DNA of 64,000 nucleotides, taken from the NCBI GenBank assembly GCA_026692865.1, contig JAPLNI010000052.1:62001-126000 (forward strand). The letters are read 5' to 3'. Below the pieces are notes generated by a model. It was given only the letters and a program-made list of their open reading frames with translations. It was not told the DNA's origin and ran no database searches. Shown here in pieces: positions 27,981 through 36,694 of the stretch (within the stretch, counting starts at the first letter, position 1; every line of letters begins with the position of its first letter). The DNA is from Planctomycetota bacterium. Its GTDB lineage: Bacteria; Planctomycetota; Planctomycetia; Pirellulales; Pirellulaceae. The position numbers and the translations under genes are program-made.

Positions 27981-29399
27981 TTAGCTGAGCCCAACCAGTC
28001 TCCCAGTGCTATCGCCGAAGGAGCTCTTGTCTATCCCGGCTCGCTGAAGCATGTCGACGTACAAGTTACAGATTGGAGTCTTCTCTTTGAACAAAAGATG
28101 GCGACCTCCAGTCAACGTGCCGCCTGCACCACCCGCGACAAGAATTGGTAGGTCATCATGATTATGTTTATTGCCGTCGCTGATTCCCGATCCATAACAA
28201 ATCATCACGTTATCCAAAAGCGACCGCTCACCTTCGTGGATCTGTGACATGCGGGTCAGCATCCTCGCGAATAGATCGATGTGATGGGTGTTGATGCGCG
28301 TTAACTGAACTATGTTCTCTTCCTTTTTACCGTGATGGGAAGTCGAATGGTGCGAGCCGCTCGCATCAATCTCAGGATAAGCTCGTCCCGATTTTTCGTA
28401 AGAGAACAGGAAACTTGCTAGCCGAGTTGTGTCGGTTTGAAACGCCAACACAAGCATGTCTAGCATGAGATTGACGTGGTCGGCGTAAACCTTCGGAATC
28501 CCCTTTCCATCAGGGATGATGATTTCTCTGAGATGGTTATCGCTATCTTCATCGTGCCCGCTTACTGGGGGAGCGTCACGAAAAGCTTCGCTGTGATGGG
28601 ATTCTGAATCCTTGCTTGCGAGTGCGATCTGTCGCTCGATGTTGCGTATGCCATCTAGATACTCTTCCAGCTTACGTTGGTCGCTATATCCAAGGCGGCG
28701 TTGAAGCGACTTAGTGTCATCGCGTGCGAGGTCGAGAATACTTTTTTCGATACTCGATTCGCTTAGCGTTGCTTCTACTTCTTCAGGTGACTTTGTCCAA
28801 TCTGGTTGCTTGGGCTGCTTGCCACGGAAGAGTCGGTTGTAAAGCTCACGCGGATTCATTTCCAGGGCTGCTGGAGTGGTCTTGCTGCGCCAAGAGATGT
28901 GCGACATGTAGGTCCCGCTATAGCCGTGGTCGCCGCGATGTCCAGGATCAATGCCCAGGGCAAGCGAATCGATCGGCGTCTTTAGTCCGATTTCGCGAGC
29001 AGCAACTTGGTCGACCGACACTCCACCCACTTCTGGTTCTTCCGAGTGTTTGCATTTGGCACCAACTAAAAATCCTCCACCTGCTGGCTCATGAGAGGCG
29101 ACATTGCCATCGCAGTGGTCGGCTGCGAGTCCGCTAATCACGGTGACGTTATCTTTAATTGGTCGAAGTGCCTTGAGCGTTACTGGAAGTTCATCGAGCG
29201 AGCTTTCGCTGGAAGGTCTCCACGTCTCCATGTTCACACCATTGGGAACATAGAAGAACGCCAATCTGACTGGCGGGCCAGACTTTCCAGGATTCGCTCG
29301 CGTTGGACTGGTTACCATGGCATCTAACCAAGGAAGAGCAATCGAAGCTCCCGATCCGCGAAGAATGGTTCTGCGAGAAACTTGCCAAGGTTTTTGCAT
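27981..29399 (-). CDS. DUF1552 family Tat-exported protein
   Basis: A 472-residue protein starting at ATG 29399. The N-terminus SRRTILRGSGASIALPWLDAM is a twin-arginine-like signal typical of the DUF1552 family. LAFFYVPNGVNMETW, GGFLVGAKC, SHHSTSHHGKKEEN and MICYGSGISDGNKHNHDDLPILVAGG are recognisable family stretches. DUF1552 is related to the sulfatase/alkaline phosphatase fold, and its genes pair with DUF1592 cytochromes in planctomycetes. Here it lies directly upstream of that partner. The reaction is not known. Confidence 0.88.
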   Translation of the reverse strand: MQKPWQVSRRTILRGSGASIALPWLDAMVTSPTRANPGKSGPPVRLAFFYVPNGVNMETWRPSSESSLDELPVTLKALRPIKDNVTVISGLAADHCDGNVASHEPAGGGFLVGAKCKHSEEPEVGGVSVDQVAAREIGLKTPIDSLALGIDPGHRGDHGYSGTYMSHISWRSKTTPAALEMNPRELYNRLFRGKQPKQPDWTKSPEEVEATLSESSIEKSILDLARDDTKSLQRRLGYSDQRKLEEYLDGIRNIERQIALASKDSESHHSEAFRDAPPVSGHDEDSDNHLREIIIPDGKGIPKVYADHVNLMLDMLVLAFQTDTTRLASFLFSYEKSGRAYPEIDASGSHHSTSHHGKKEENIVQLTRINTHHIDLFARMLTRMSQIHEGERSLLDNVMICYGSGISDGNKHNHDDLPILVAGGAGGTLTGGRHLLFKEKTPICNLYVDMLQRAGIDKSSFGDSTGRLVGLS

Positions 29400-29726
29400 G
29401 GGGCACCTTTATTGTCACGGAAGGCTTAAGTGCTTGGTCGAACAGAAATCTTGCGGGGGCCGACGAACGCTACGAAGCTATAAATCGGCGACAAGACTTT
29501 GTTGGTGGGGCGGGACTTTGCTAGTGTAACCGATTCGACCGATCGAAATCAGCTAGCTCGTTCCATTTTCTTCTGCTGAGCAAACTGTTATCGGATCGGC
29601 AAAATAAATACCGATCCAACAATGTAAGAATATCCATCTGCGTAGATATATCAACAGATTTGTAGAGAGTCGTCTGTTTTACCGACTGAAAAGTCCAGGC
29701 AGGCTCCGGATATTCGACCTGCTGAA
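29400..29726. other. intergenic region between sulfite reductase and DUF1552 genes
   Basis: This 327-bp gap must hold the promoter for the DUF1552/DUF1592 pair. It contains a small inverted repeat, GGATCGG at 29593-29599 with CCGATCC at 29611-29617, without a T-tract. No ORF or known RNA was recognised. Confidence 0.5.
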
Positions 29727-31424
29727 TTAGGTGAATGCTTGAAGTCTCGTGTTTCCCATACGATTGCAGAAGTCGCCGAAACTTTCCTCTGGCTGCCGAA
29801 GGTCTCGGAATGCGGTGAAAATTGGTTTGAGCGTCGGGACAATCTGTTCCATCGGAACCAAGTCTTTATGGACAAAGGCCAATCGCGTACCGATTCGAGT
29901 TCCACCAAGGAAAAGCGTGTACTTCCCCTTAGCTTTACCTACCAAGCCGATGTCAGCGTTGTACGGTCTCGCGCAACCATTGGGGCAACCGGTCATTCGA
30001 ACTGTAAACTTCTCTTTCTCGAGGCTAAGCTTCTGGAGTTCGACTTCCATCTCGTCGATGACGCTCGGCAAGACGCGTTCGCTTTCAGTGATTGCAAGAC
30101 TGCAAGTTGGCAATGCGACGCACGCAATCGACCAACGTCGAACAGTCGAAATCTCTTCGCTCAAAGGAAGTCCGTAGCCCTTGATGAGCCTCTCGAGTTT
30201 CTGCTTATCTTTTTCTTCGATATTGCAGAACAAGATGCTTTGATGTGCGGTCAAACGAATCTCTGGTTTGAGAATCGTGCAAATGTCGCGGAGAGCCTTC
30301 TTCCATTGGCGATTTTCGTTGTCGTACAAGCGACCGTTTTCAACGTTGAAGCCGTAGAACCACTTGCCATCACCCTGTTGATCCCAACCGATGTGGTCGT
30401 TGTGCTCGGTAACATCATCGGAAGTGCAATCCGCAAGCTTCTCGCCCAAGTACTCTTCGACTTTCGAGCGGAACCACTCGATCCCTCGCGACGCAATCAA
30501 ATACTTCAAACGACCGATTTTGCGATCACCTCGATTGCCAAAATCACGTTGCACTTTCACGACGGCTTCGCCGACCGCAACAGCCTGTTCAGGAGTGCAA
30601 AATGCCATGCGACGTGCGAGCATCGGAGCCGTTTTCTTGATTGCTGGAGTTGTTCCCAACCCACCGCCAACGGTGACGTTGTACCCAACGAGTTCGCCGT
30701 TACGAATGACCGCAATATAGCCCAAGCAGTTGGTATAAACGTCAACGCAGTTGTCGTTCGGCAGAGCGATCGCTGTCTTAAATTTTCTTGGCAGATAAAC
30801 CTTGCCATAGATCGGTTCGAAGAACTCGTCGCTACCACCGGCAAGTGTTTTCTCGCCCGTCTCATCGTCAATCAGCCACAATTCGTGGTATGCCTTTGAC
30901 CGGGGTGCTAGGTGCATCGCCAAGTCGTAGGCCAGTTTCTGCACTTGAGGCCGAATACCATCGTGGTACGGAGCAGGGCAAGCCATGACGTTTCGGTTTA
31001 CGTCACCACAGGCAGACAGGGTGCTTTGTCCGACATCATTGATGCGTCGAATGCATTTCTTGAGGTCGGATTTAATAATTCCGTGGAGCTGAATCGCTTG
31101 TCGAGTCGTCACTTTGACGGTGCTGTTACCAATCTCGTCGCAAAGATCTAAGTATGCAATAAGATGGTCGCTGGTCATGATCCCCGCCGGAATACGACAG
31201 CGCACCATGAATGAAAAGGACTTCTCGCTTTTTCCACCTTCGCTGCTTGTGACTCGCGTTTCGCGATCGTCTTGCTGGTAGGTACCGTGAAACTTCAGTA
31301 GCTGAATATCGGGTTTGCTAAAATGGGTCGTGTCAGCTTGAAGTTCCGAGCCGATGGTACCTCGAAGGTAATTGCTGGCTTCCTTGATAATCTCGACTGG
31401 GCTTAGCTTCTCTTCGTCCGACAT
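29727..31424 (-). CDS. cysI: assimilatory sulfite reductase hemoprotein subunit (CysI/Sir type)
   Basis: I take ATG 31424 (MSDEEKLSPVEIIKEASNYLRG); the frame extends 30 unsupported residues further. The 565-residue product follows CysI along its length: ESNYLRGTI-like start, KFHGTYQQDDRE, CRIPAGIMTS, LTTRQAIQLHGI-like, CGDVNRNVMACPAPYH. Near residues 433-439 and 480-486 it has the Cys-x5-Cys and Cys-x3-Cys pairs (ACVALPTCSLA, TGCPNGCARP) that hold the siroheme/[4Fe-4S] centre. It reduces sulfite to sulfide for cysteine synthesis. No CysJ flavoprotein is adjacent, so the electron donor (NADPH flavoprotein or ferredoxin) is open. It is divergent from folD. Confidence 0.9.
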   Translation of the reverse strand: MSDEEKLSPVEIIKEASNYLRGTIGSELQADTTHFSKPDIQLLKFHGTYQQDDRETRVTSSEGGKSEKSFSFMVRCRIPAGIMTSDHLIAYLDLCDEIGNSTVKVTTRQAIQLHGIIKSDLKKCIRRINDVGQSTLSACGDVNRNVMACPAPYHDGIRPQVQKLAYDLAMHLAPRSKAYHELWLIDDETGEKTLAGGSDEFFEPIYGKVYLPRKFKTAIALPNDNCVDVYTNCLGYIAVIRNGELVGYNVTVGGGLGTTPAIKKTAPMLARRMAFCTPEQAVAVGEAVVKVQRDFGNRGDRKIGRLKYLIASRGIEWFRSKVEEYLGEKLADCTSDDVTEHNDHIGWDQQGDGKWFYGFNVENGRLYDNENRQWKKALRDICTILKPEIRLTAHQSILFCNIEEKDKQKLERLIKGYGLPLSEEISTVRRWSIACVALPTCSLAITESERVLPSVIDEMEVELQKLSLEKEKFTVRMTGCPNGCARPYNADIGLVGKAKGKYTLFLGGTRIGTRLAFVHKDLVPMEQIVPTLKPIFTAFRDLRQPEESFGDFCNRMGNTRLQAFT

Positions 31425-31660
31425 GTCTTTTTTCTTACAAGCGAGAGTTTGGTGGGGCCGGGTGCGGAACGAATTTCGCAAATTCCCCGTAAGGGTCAGG
31501 CTGCGAAGGTGCACCGACTACGTGTAATATAACGAGTCCACGATTTTTGGACTATGTCACTAACTGGGATCGGGGACAATCGGTAACGGGGCTGGATTCC
31601 CCAGCCTAATTACTTAGCCTGACGTTTTCCTTTTCTGGACGAAAAACCTTGAAACCGAAC

Positions 31661-32548
31661 ATGACTGCTCGCATTTTGGACGGCAAATCGATCGCCATGA
31701 CTATTCGCGGCGAAATCCAGCAAGCCGTAGATGCATTTATTGCTGAATCGGGCGTCCAGCCGTGCTTGGCGGCGATCCTGGTTGGCGACGATCCTGGCAG
31801 CCAGGTTTACGTTCGCAATAAAGAGATCGCTTGCGAAAAAGCTGGCATGAAAAGTCGTTTGACACGGCTCCCAGCGTCGACTTCACAGTCCGATTTACTC
31901 GCGTTAATTGCCGAGTTGAATACAGACCCGACTGTTCATGGAATTCTTGTCCAGCTTCCGTTGCCGGATCAAATCGATACTCGGGTCGTCTTGGACGCGG
32001 TTTCACCTTCCAAAGATGTCGATGCATTCGCTCCAGAAAATGTCGGATTGATTTCTCAAGGTCGACCTCGATTCCTTCCTTGCACGCCTCATGGTGTGAT
32101 GCAAATTCTAGGTCGATCAGGCATAGATGTCATTGGCAAGCATTGCGTCGTCGTTGGGCGAAGCGATATCGTGGGGAAGCCTATGGCGATGATGCTTGGT
32201 CAAAAATCAGGCCCGCTCGGTAAGTCGAACGCAAACGCCACGGTCACCCTGGTTCACTCGAATACTTCCGACATTGCAACATGGACTCGCCAAGCGGACG
32301 TTCTAATTGTCGCGATTGGAAAGCCTCGCTTTGTAACTGCTGATATGGTCAGTCCGGGAGCGGTCGTTATCGACGTTGGAATCAATCGCGAGGGTGACAA
32401 GATCGTTGGTGACGTTGACTATGAAGGTCTTCAAGAAGTTGCCTCAGCGATCACGCCAGTCCCAGGCGGAGTCGGTCCGTTGACAATCGCCATGCTTCTA
32501 GCAAACACGCTCGCAGCGGCTAAGCAATCCAATTCGACTTTACACTAA
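31661..32548 (+). CDS. folD: bifunctional methylene-THF dehydrogenase/cyclohydrolase FolD
   Basis: I take ATG 31661 (MTARILDGKSIA), the usual FolD N-terminus; a TTG at 31649 would add four residues. The 295-residue product contains GDDPGSQVYVRNKEIACEKAGM-like sequence, the substrate loop with Tyr and Lys in VYVRNKEIA, VVVGRSDIVGKPMAMML for NADP binding, and TPVPGGVGPLTIAMLLANT at the end. FolD interconverts 5,10-methylene-THF and 10-formyl-THF in the cytoplasm, linking to glycine cleavage (gcvP at 43.6 kb). Followed by a copy of the dispersed repeat in the same strand. Confidence 0.95.
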   Translation: MTARILDGKSIAMTIRGEIQQAVDAFIAESGVQPCLAAILVGDDPGSQVYVRNKEIACEKAGMKSRLTRLPASTSQSDLLALIAELNTDPTVHGILVQLPLPDQIDTRVVLDAVSPSKDVDAFAPENVGLISQGRPRFLPCTPHGVMQILGRSGIDVIGKHCVVVGRSDIVGKPMAMMLGQKSGPLGKSNANATVTLVHSNTSDIATWTRQADVLIVAIGKPRFVTADMVSPGAVVIDVGINREGDKIVGDVDYEGLQEVASAITPVPGGVGPLTIAMLLANTLAAAKQSNSTLH

Positions 32549-32881
32549 ATTTCGGTAGCTGAATTTGTAAGAATTCAGTAGTCGTATAGAAGCGACAGCA
32601 GAAGTTGATGTCTCCAGATGTCTTACGACACGTGCTATGTGCGTTGATCCGAGTTTAAATTTGGCCAAAGCCCAGTGGCAATCGCCAAGCTAGACGGATA
32701 GTTGCTTGGGCATTGCTTTAATCCAGAAAGCACCGCTATCGCAGGTATCGAACAAGCAAAATTGGCTTGAACTGCTTAGCACGACCGCGCGGAATCGTTA
32801 GACTAGAACTCGATTAATCGAAGTCAGTCGATTCAAAACGATTCCTGACGAATCCTCTCCACCCATTTTTCGGAGCCACCC
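32549..32881. other. intergenic region with dispersed repeat, upstream of sulfatase gene
   Basis: This 333-bp gap follows folD. Its first third is the dispersed repeat copy A; the rest must contain the sulfatase promoter. No ORF or known RNA was recognised. Confidence 0.5.
32561..32643 (+). repeat. dispersed 80-nt intergenic repeat, copy A
   Basis: It starts GAATTTGTAAGAATTCAG and ends CAGATGTCTTACGACACGTG. The 5' segment TTGTAAGA pairs with the 3' segment TCTTACGA (one G-U pair), closing the element as a long stem. Best-preserved copy together with copy D. It begins 12 nt after the folD stop. Confidence 0.75.
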
Positions 32882-34405
32882 ATGCGAAATTTCCTCTCCA
32901 TTTTGTGCCTGCTGGCTATTGGCTGGTGTTCTTCTTCTCTGGCTCAATGTGCTTATGCGGCTGAGAAGCAGCCGAACGTCCTGTTCTTGATAGCTGATGA
33001 CCTCAACAACATGCTCGGATGTTACGGTGACCCCAAAGCAAAGACACCGAACCTCGATCGCTTGGCGGCTCGCGGAGTCCGCTTTGATCGATCGTATTGT
33101 GCGTTTCCGCTATGTGGTCCAAGCCGCAATTCGATTCTTACAGGACTCTATCCAAATAGCACGGGCATCAAGGCTAATTCGCAAATCTTTCGGCAAACAA
33201 TTCCCGAGCAACATAGCCTTCCGCAAGCATTTCGATTGTCGGGTTACTTCGCCGGACGGATCGGAAAACTGTACCACTATAACGTGCCCAATTCGATCGG
33301 TACCGATGGGCACGACGATCCAGGCTCGTGGGAGCTTGAGTTGAATCCTGCTGGAGTCGATCGGATGGAGCACCATCCAGATATCTTTTCTCTTACCCCC
33401 AATCAATTCGGAGGAACACTCAGTTGGTTCGCGTCTCCCAAGAGTGATCAATACCACACCGATGGACTTTTGGCTTCCGATGCGCAGTGGGTTTTAGAGA
33501 GATGTGCAAAGCAAAAGGAACGGCCGTTCTTTCTCGCGGTTGGATTTTTTCGCCCACACACACCTTACGTTGCTCCCAAAGATCCGTACTTTGGTTGGTA
33601 TCCCGAAAGCGAAATGCGAATCGTCCCCAACATAGCCGAAGACCAAGAGGATATCCCTCCCGCTGGCCTTGGAAGCTATAAGAAAGAACAAGACAAACTG
33701 ACCGATGATCTCCGTCGTCAGAGTCTTCAAGCTTACTATGCCAGCATCAGCTTCATGGATGCGCAGGTTGGCCGCATCATCGACACGCTTGACCAACTCG
33801 GCCTCTCCGAGAACACGATCATTGTTTTCACGAGCGACCACGGTTATCATACTGGCGAGCATGGTCTGTGGCAGAAGATGAGTCTCTTCGAGGAGAGCTC
33901 ACGCGTTCCGATGCTTATCGTTGCACCAGGAGTCGCATCGAAGGGGAGCGTTGCCAAGTCGCCTGTTTCACAAGTCGATCTATTCCCGACTCTTGCAGAG
34001 CTTTGCGGAGTCAAGGCACCAGCGAACCTACAAGGTCAAAGCTTGGTACCAATCTTGAAAGATCCGAGCGTATCTGGACGAGGCTGGGCGATCACTCAAG
34101 TGACGCGTGGCAATGCCAATCCACAAAAGCCGAACCCAAAAGCCAAGAACTTCTTCGGTTACAGCCTACGTACTCCAAGATGGCGATACACCGAATGGGA
34201 TGAAGGCAACGAAGGCCGCGAGCTTTACGATCACGACTCCGATCCGCTGGAGCAAACCAACCTCGCATCGAAACCCGAATTTGCCACGACTGTCGCTGAG
34301 TTATCGGGCCAACTACAAATCGCCGCCAAGTCCACCTATCCCACGTCAGGCAGAACGCCCCAACTAAAACCAGAGACATGGGCTCCCATCTTGAGTGAGC
34401 CTTGA
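32882..34405 (+). CDS. exported sulfatase, iduronate-2-sulfatase-like (S1 family)
   Basis: A 507-residue protein with a signal peptide (about residues 1-27). PNVLFLIADDLNNMLGCYGD carries the metal-binding aspartates, and CGPSR at 78-82 is the C-x-P-S-R motif whose Cys78 is converted to formylglycine. FFLAVGFFRPHTPY, FTSDHGYHTGEHGLWQKMSLFEESSRVPM and the C-terminal ELYDHDSDPLEQTNLAS complete the family pattern. Iduronate-2-sulfatase-like enzymes are closest in feel, but the substrate may be another sulfated polysaccharide. It needs a formylglycine-generating enzyme, which is not encoded here. Neighbours downstream are an SGNH hydrolase, a sulfatase fragment and ThuA-like protein. Confidence 0.92.
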   Translation: MRNFLSILCLLAIGWCSSSLAQCAYAAEKQPNVLFLIADDLNNMLGCYGDPKAKTPNLDRLAARGVRFDRSYCAFPLCGPSRNSILTGLYPNSTGIKANSQIFRQTIPEQHSLPQAFRLSGYFAGRIGKLYHYNVPNSIGTDGHDDPGSWELELNPAGVDRMEHHPDIFSLTPNQFGGTLSWFASPKSDQYHTDGLLASDAQWVLERCAKQKERPFFLAVGFFRPHTPYVAPKDPYFGWYPESEMRIVPNIAEDQEDIPPAGLGSYKKEQDKLTDDLRRQSLQAYYASISFMDAQVGRIIDTLDQLGLSENTIIVFTSDHGYHTGEHGLWQKMSLFEESSRVPMLIVAPGVASKGSVAKSPVSQVDLFPTLAELCGVKAPANLQGQSLVPILKDPSVSGRGWAITQVTRGNANPQKPNPKAKNFFGYSLRTPRWRYTEWDEGNEGRELYDHDSDPLEQTNLASKPEFATTVAELSGQLQIAAKSTYPTSGRTPQLKPETWAPILSEP

Positions 34406-34653
34406 TCCATAAGGCAAAGATGAACGCGATTTATTTAGATGTATCGGCGGCCCTCTTTTGCTACGACGCGAAAAAAAGGCCCTTCAGCGCACACCGCGAC
34501 GCGTGAGCTCATCCCACAGCAACGGAAATGAACTTGCGCAAGGCTATCAACTTTTTGTCGGGAGTTTCACTAACCTCGAACTGTCACGATTGATTACAAT
34601 TTGCCTTCAATTGCGTCTCTTTGGTTCAATTCTTGATTAGGAGATTTACTGCT

Positions 34654-35421
34654 ATGCGTCGTTTTGTTTTTTGCACCGTTGCTCTTTTGGGTCTCACCGT
34701 TTCCGCTCATGCACAAGCACCTGCAACGGTGGCTGAGCCGGCAAAGAAACCTGTAAAGATGGCTCCCCAGTCTGCGTTCGTCGCTGCTCCGAAGATGGGC
34801 GGTGATGGAAAACCGCAAGATAAATTCATAGGATCACACGACAAGTTTGTGAAGACGGCTCAAGAAGGCAAAGCCGAACTCGTTTTTCTCGGCGATTCCA
34901 TCACTGCGGGATGGGGATCCCAGAAGGAACTATGGGATAAGGCTTTCGGGCAATACAAACCTGCTAATTTTGGGATCGGTGGCGACCGGACGCAACATGT
35001 CCTGTGGCGAATCACCAATGGCGAGCTCGATGGAATAAAACCCAAAGCAGTGGTCATCATGATTGGTACTAACAACTCTTCCACAGATCCAGCGGAAGAC
35101 ATCGCCAAAGGGGTGACTGCGATTGTGGAAACCGTTCGCTCCAAGCAACCACAAGCCAAGATTCTACTACTTGCTGTCTTTCCCCGCGGCCTCGTTGAAA
35201 CCCCCAACCCGCAGAGAGACAAATTGAATCAAGTAAACGCAGCTATTTCCAAGCTCGATGACGGTAAGAATATCCATTACTTGGATATTGGCAGCAAGTT
35301 TCTCCAGCCCGATGGAGGAATCGCGAAAGAAATAATGCCTGACTCGCTTCATCTATCGCCCGCTGGCTATCAAATCTGGGCGGATGCGATTTCACCTAAA
35401 CTGGCCGAGCTTATGAAGTGA
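34654..35421 (+). CDS. exported SGNH/GDSL-family esterase
   Basis: I take ATG 34654, which has AGGAG at 34639-34643 and gives a signal peptide ending SAHAQA; the frame extends to 34621. The 255-residue product has the four SGNH blocks: FLGDSITAGWG with Ser82, FGIGGDRT, IGTNNSS, and PDSLHLSPAGY with the catalytic Asp/His. It resembles the platelet-activating-factor acetylhydrolase-like esterases often used as carbohydrate acetylesterases. With a sulfatase upstream, removal of acetyl groups from a sulfated polysaccharide is a plausible role, by inference only. Confidence 0.88.
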   Translation: MRRFVFCTVALLGLTVSAHAQAPATVAEPAKKPVKMAPQSAFVAAPKMGGDGKPQDKFIGSHDKFVKTAQEGKAELVFLGDSITAGWGSQKELWDKAFGQYKPANFGIGGDRTQHVLWRITNGELDGIKPKAVVIMIGTNNSSTDPAEDIAKGVTAIVETVRSKQPQAKILLLAVFPRGLVETPNPQRDKLNQVNAAISKLDDGKNIHYLDIGSKFLQPDGGIAKEIMPDSLHLSPAGYQIWADAISPKLAELMK

Positions 35422-35477
35422 CCAAGTGAGTTTTCTTATAGGTCAGCGAAACACAGAGAGTCTAGGCCAAACATTCC

Positions 35478-35632
35478 CCACTTCCATGCCGACGGTCATC
35501 ATCTTTAGTGGGGATAACGGACTTTCAATGGGTGAGCATGGGCTCTTCGAAAAACAAAACCTCTATGGGTTCGGTGGTATGCATGTTCCAATTCTCGAAG
35601 GCAACCAGGAGAAACTCCGTGACGTGCTCTAG
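35478..35632 (+). pseudogene. C-terminal fragment of a sulfatase gene
   Basis: The frame reads PTVIIFSGDNGLSMGEHGLFEKQNLY followed by MHVPI (written here in separate pieces where long), which matches the metal-binding block of sulfatases in which Asp-Asn/His-Gly and the Lys precede the VP(L/I) strand. Only about 40 residues are preserved; the N-terminal catalytic part with C-x-P-S-R is absent, and the frame ends shortly after in unrelated sequence. It lies 4 bp to 60 bp after the SGNH esterase stop. It is best explained as a remnant of a sulfatase gene lost by deletion. Confidence 0.7.
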
Positions 35633-35647
35633 CTCAGTTTCAATACA

Positions 35648-35682
35648 CATGTAGGCGCGTCTCTCCGAGTCGCGACTACATG
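35648..35682. repeat. REP-like hairpin
   Basis: CATGTAGGCGCG at 35648-35659 pairs with CGCGACTACATG at 35671-35682 with one mismatch, around an 11-nt loop that itself contains CTC/GAG. It lies in the convergent gap between the sulfatase fragment and the ThuA-like gene. The GC-rich arms and lack of T-tract fit a REP-type extragenic palindrome better than a terminator. Confidence 0.65.
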
Positions 35683-35725
35683 AAAGGCTGTCGAACGCTG
35701 AGGGCAAATTCAATGCGTCCAGGAC

Positions 35726-36529
35726 TTAGCGACCAGCCGCCCACTGTGTGCCTTGAACGAACGCGCGGAGGAATACTGGGTCTTGAAAGGTGTCGCTTGA
35801 GTGGCCGTAGGTGGTTCCGAAAACGCGAGCCTTGCCGAACTGATTGGTCCAGAAGACGGGGTGCTTTGAGCCATCTTTTTCGCTTGTCGAAGTTGCAAGA
35901 ACAGTCGTATTGGGCCAAACTTTTTCGATAATGTAAAGCTCGTCTTTGGCTGACGTATGGTTTGCTGGGAAGTCCCTCATGATTGCGTGATCGGGTTTGG
36001 TGACGTCGATCTTGTAGTTGCTCTGGTGATCATGGCGACGACTTGTAACGCCTAAGAATTGTCTCCAATCATCGATGTCAACTCCTCGGTAGGTGTGCAT
36101 CGCGCAGTGGACGACGACCGCGTTGACGCCTTGCTCGTGTGCTGATGTAATTCGTCGGATGTAGTCCGTGTTCTTTGTATTCGCGAAGCATTCATTGTGA
36201 ATCACAACGTCGAATCCTTCAGCCCATTTTGGGTCGTCGTATAAGTCGATTTCTGCCTCCGTGCCTGTTCCTCCTTGATGAATTACCGTCCACTCGACAT
36301 TGACGTTCGATTCTTTAAAAGCCTTCATGATCGCTTCGGATTGAAATCGATAGTCGTGACAGCAGCCGCCGGTGACAATCATGGCTTTGATGGGTGCCTT
36401 TGATTCGGATTCAGTTGCTTTAATGTCGGTGGTTTTAATGTCGGTTGCTTTTGGCTCTTGGCCAAACACTTGAGACACAATGAGCACGCATAGAAAACTT
36501 TTGAAACACAGTGAGAGAGAGCGGATCAT
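35726..36529 (-). CDS. exported ThuA-like (trehalose utilisation family) protein
   Basis: A 267-residue-class protein (266 codons plus stop) with a signal peptide ending VFGQE. A short repeat-rich linker (ATDIKTTDIKATES) is followed by the ThuA-like core: AMIVTGGCCHDYRFQSEAI, DVVIHNECFANT, AVVVHCAMHTYR, and VFWTNQFGKARVFGTTYGHSSDTF. ThuA belongs to the class-I glutamine amidotransferase-like fold, and planctomycete members are exported and found in sugar-degradation neighbourhoods; the reaction is not established. Here it faces the sulfatase/esterase group. Confidence 0.88.
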   Translation of the reverse strand: MIRSLSLCFKSFLCVLIVSQVFGQEPKATDIKTTDIKATESESKAPIKAMIVTGGCCHDYRFQSEAIMKAFKESNVNVEWTVIHQGGTGTEAEIDLYDDPKWAEGFDVVIHNECFANTKNTDYIRRITSAHEQGVNAVVVHCAMHTYRGVDIDDWRQFLGVTSRRHDHQSNYKIDVTKPDHAIMRDFPANHTSAKDELYIIEKVWPNTTVLATSTSEKDGSKHPVFWTNQFGKARVFGTTYGHSSDTFQDPVFLRAFVQGTQWAAGR

Positions 36530-36694
36530 TTTAGAGGACTCGTTCTAGGTGGGAGGAAATATGCTGAAAACGGAAAAGGTTTGGAAGCACTTGAGTGAAC
36601 GTTGAACTAGACGTAACGCATTCTTTGTATCAATTACTGTGCTCTTGTTTATGACGGATTGTCTTGTGTCACAAGGCAAAATATTTGGTTGGGC

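Noticed and set aside
29593-29617. inverted repeat GGATCGG/CCGATCC as a terminator of the sulfite reductase gene
   Set aside because: The stem has only 7 bp, the loop is AT-rich, and no T-tract follows on the minus strand.
29628-29700. possible sixth copy of the dispersed repeat
   Set aside because: It contains GTAAGAAT, but the 3' block and the fixed length are missing.
29739-30899. 386-residue plus-strand ORF
   Set aside because: It is antisense to the sulfite reductase gene, whose motifs are complete; the long open frame is a codon-usage shadow.
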